Below, piece after piece: positions 62,225 to 64,000 of a stretch of DNA of 64,000 bases. The translations under genes were made by a program, and so were the position numbers. The stretch is taken from NCBI GenBank assembly GCA_023375785.1, contig SZWC01002380.1:109902-173901 (forward strand), given 5' to 3'. The stretch is from Penium margaritaceum. Taxonomy: Eukaryota > Streptophyta > Zygnematophyceae > Desmidiales > Peniaceae. The notes beneath the pieces were generated by a model. The model ran no database searches. It was not told the origin of the DNA and saw nothing but the letters and a program-made list of their open reading frames with translations. Position 1 is the stretch's first letter. Each line of letters starts with the position of its first letter.

Positions 62225-62895
62225 GATCGTTCCGGTGCTGAGTAAGGGCTGCGGTGTTCCACTTGCCGGGCTACCACGCAAAGCTGGTGGGGAGGAGGAA
62301 TGCGCGGTTGGCGGGAAAGGACCAGGTAGTGGAAGTGTGCCGATGACGCTGCTGCGGCCGGGGAAGCGGAAGGGCCGGATACCGGGGATGCAGCAGGCGA
62401 CATTGTTGGTACAGCTGCTGCAGCCGAGGATGTGGAAGGACCCGATGTCTGAGGTGCCCCAGGCGGTGCTACTAATGCGATTGCCCCTATGGAAGGATCG
62501 GATGACTGAGGGACGCTGGATAGTGGTGCCGCTGTTGTTGGTGGAGCGGGGCGTCCTGTGCCGGTCGCGGATGCCGTGGTCTGGTCCGCTGGCTATCAAA
62601 GGATGTGGCGTCTTGTGGTGCCACCACCCCCCCTGTTCAGAGGCGCGGACCCCGCGCTTGAGGGACAAGCCATCACAGATGCTGTACTGTGGTTCACTCC
62701 CGAGCTTCTCGTGACACGGCGTGTAAGTGCCAGTTCCGGGTGGAACGAGGACCTTGCGTGGAGAGACGGAGAGCGGCCGAGGTGAAGTGAAAAGGGGAGT
62801 GGATGAATGAATGCCGGAAGCTGAAATGAGGCTAAGGATGCCAGCACCGAGCAATATATCCGCTCGACGCGGCGCGAGCCAATCCGCCGCCAGAA
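62225..62895. other. Upstream part of the retroelement segment, no defined gene
   Basis: On minus, 62,285-62,520 can be read as a Pro/Ser/Ala-rich segment (…TSGPSTSSAAAA…, MSPAASPVSGPSASPAAAA) in a frame different from that starting at 62,224. It could be the true N-terminal part after another frameshift. From about 62,530 to 62,895 I see neither a domain nor an LTR. The segment ends where the 11-bp repeat begins. Confidence 0.45.
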
Positions 62896-64000
62896 GCACA
62901 ACTATGGAACAAATCTGGTACAACTATAGCACAACTCTGACACAACTCAGGAACAACTGTGGATCAACTATGGCAAACCTCTGGCACAACTCTGGCACAA
63001 CTCTGGCACAACTCTGGCACAACTCTGTTGCAACTATGGCACAACTATGGCACAACTCTGGCACAACTCTGGCACAATTCTGCCACAACTCTGGCACAGC
63101 TCTGGCACACCTCTGGCACAACTCTCGCACAACTCTGGCACGACTCTGGCACAACTCTCGCACAACTCTGGCACGACTCTGGCACAACTCTCGCACAACT
63201 CTGGCACGACTCTGGCACAACTCTCGCACAACTCTGGCACGACTCTGGCACAACTCTCGCACAACTCTGGCACGACTCTGGCACAACTCTCGCACAACTC
63301 TGGCACGACTCTGGCACAACTCTCGCACAACTCTGGCACGACTCTGGCACAACTCTCGCACAACTCTGGCACGACTCTGGCACAACTCTCGCACAACTCT
63401 GGCACGACTCTGGCACAACTCTCGCACAACTCTGGCACGACTCTGGCACAACTCTCGCACAACTCTGGCACGACTCTGGCACAACTCTCGCACAACTCTG
63501 GCACGACTCTGGCACAACTCTCGCACAACTCTGGCACGACTCTGGCACAACTCTCGCACAACTCTGGCACAACTCTGGCACAACTCTGGCACAACTCAGG
63601 CACAACTCTGGCACAACTCTGGCACAACCCTGACACAACTCCGGCACAAATCCAGCACAACTCTGGCACAACTCTAGCACATCTCTGGCACAAGTCTGGC
63701 ACGACTCTGGCACAACTCTAGCAGAACTCTGGCACATCTCTGGCACAACTCTGGCACAATTCTGCCACAACTCTGGAACTCTGGCACAACTCTTGCACAA
63801 CTCTGGCACAACTCTAGCACAACTCTAGCTCAACTCTGGCACAACTCTGGCAAAACTCTGGCACAACTAGAGCAAAATCTGGCACAACTCTGGCACAACT
63901 CTGGCACTACTCTGGCCCAATTCTGGCACAACTCTGGCACAACTCTGGCACAACTCTGGCACAACTCTGGCACAACTCTGGCACAACTCTGGCACAACTC
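62896..64000 (+). repeat. 11-bp minisatellite (GGCACAACTCT)n
   Basis: A tandem 11-bp unit, consensus GGCACAACTCT, runs from about 62,896 to the window edge. Unit variants include CACGACTCT and CGCACAACTCT. Three units give eleven codons with no stop in any of the six frames (LWHNSGTTLAQ on plus, CQSCARVVPEL on minus), so the long frames on both strands are artefacts. It differs from the 11-bp repeat at 11,437-16,200. Confidence 0.96.
63124..63552 (+). repeat. 33-bp higher-order repeat, thirteen copies
   Basis: Three 11-bp variants in fixed order (CTCGCACAACT, CTGGCACGACT, CTGGCACAACT) repeat 13 times with no visible difference from 63,124 to 63,552. A fourteenth copy starts and lacks the CACGAC variant. 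Confidence 0.93.

Larger units (their letters stand above)
55775..62895 (-). mobile_element. Decayed retroelement-derived segment with integrase and zinc array
   Basis: A GC-rich segment without tandem repeats lies between the inverted satellite and the last minisatellite. Its minus strand carries one long decayed gene from about 62,224 to 56,984. The left junction begins TG (55,775), as an LTR edge would. I could not find a matching second LTR at the right end, nor target duplications, because the two flanks are different repeats. It may be a truncated Ty3-type element, or a retroelement-derived host gene family member that has decayed. The integrase motifs make retroelement ancestry secure; its present class is not. 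Confidence 0.75.

Noticed and set aside
62811-63809. Plus- and minus-strand frames of 220-290 codons with RTTLARLWHNS-type or CESCARVVPEL-type repeats
   Set aside because: Artefact of the stop-free 11-bp repeat; open in several frames at once. The short non-repeat head at 62,811 has no domain.

Overview
This window is eukaryotic, non-genic, repeat-packed DNA, and I see no intact host gene. It looks pericentromeric or otherwise heterochromatic. The organism cannot be fixed from sequence alone. A primer-binding site matching initiator-Met tRNA, LTRs of copia type, a Ty3-type integrase and heavy CpG decay fit a large green-lineage genome. A charophyte alga such as Chara would fit, but that is a guess.

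Layout. (1) 1-11,436: a 10-bp minisatellite (CAACCACTCG and CpG-decay variants) with several locally amplified higher-order units (60 bp x14, 160 bp x6, 160 bp x5) and a 268-base assembly gap. (2) 11,437-16,200: an 11-bp minisatellite (CGCAACTAGGG) that switches strand near 11,981 and is punctuated by a 25-bp element. (3) 16,201-55,774: a ~191-bp satellite. Six monomer classes (A to F) form a ~1,145-bp higher-order repeat, with 4-mer and 5-mer variants and hybrid monomers. This block is split at 38,834 by a nested 3.8-kb LTR retrotransposon that lacks pol. The array turns around at ~52,288 and runs inverted to 55,774. (4) 55,775-62,895: a GC-rich, low-copy segment holding one long decayed minus-strand reading frame. 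Its order is an Ala/Glu-rich gag-like part, an H2C2 zinc domain, a DDE integrase core with C-terminal SH3-like domain, then a six-module Cys/His zinc-binding array. There are eight in-frame stops and at least two frameshifts. No protease, reverse transcriptase or RNase H is visible. (5) 62,896-64,000: a second 11-bp minisatellite (GGCACAACTCT) with a 33-bp higher-order unit x13.

The minisatellites at both ends (but not the 11-bp one at 11,437-16,200) contain no stop in any of the six frames, so the long open frames across them are artefacts. The features most worth follow-up are the six-class satellite with its dyads and inversion, and the integrase/zinc-array gene.
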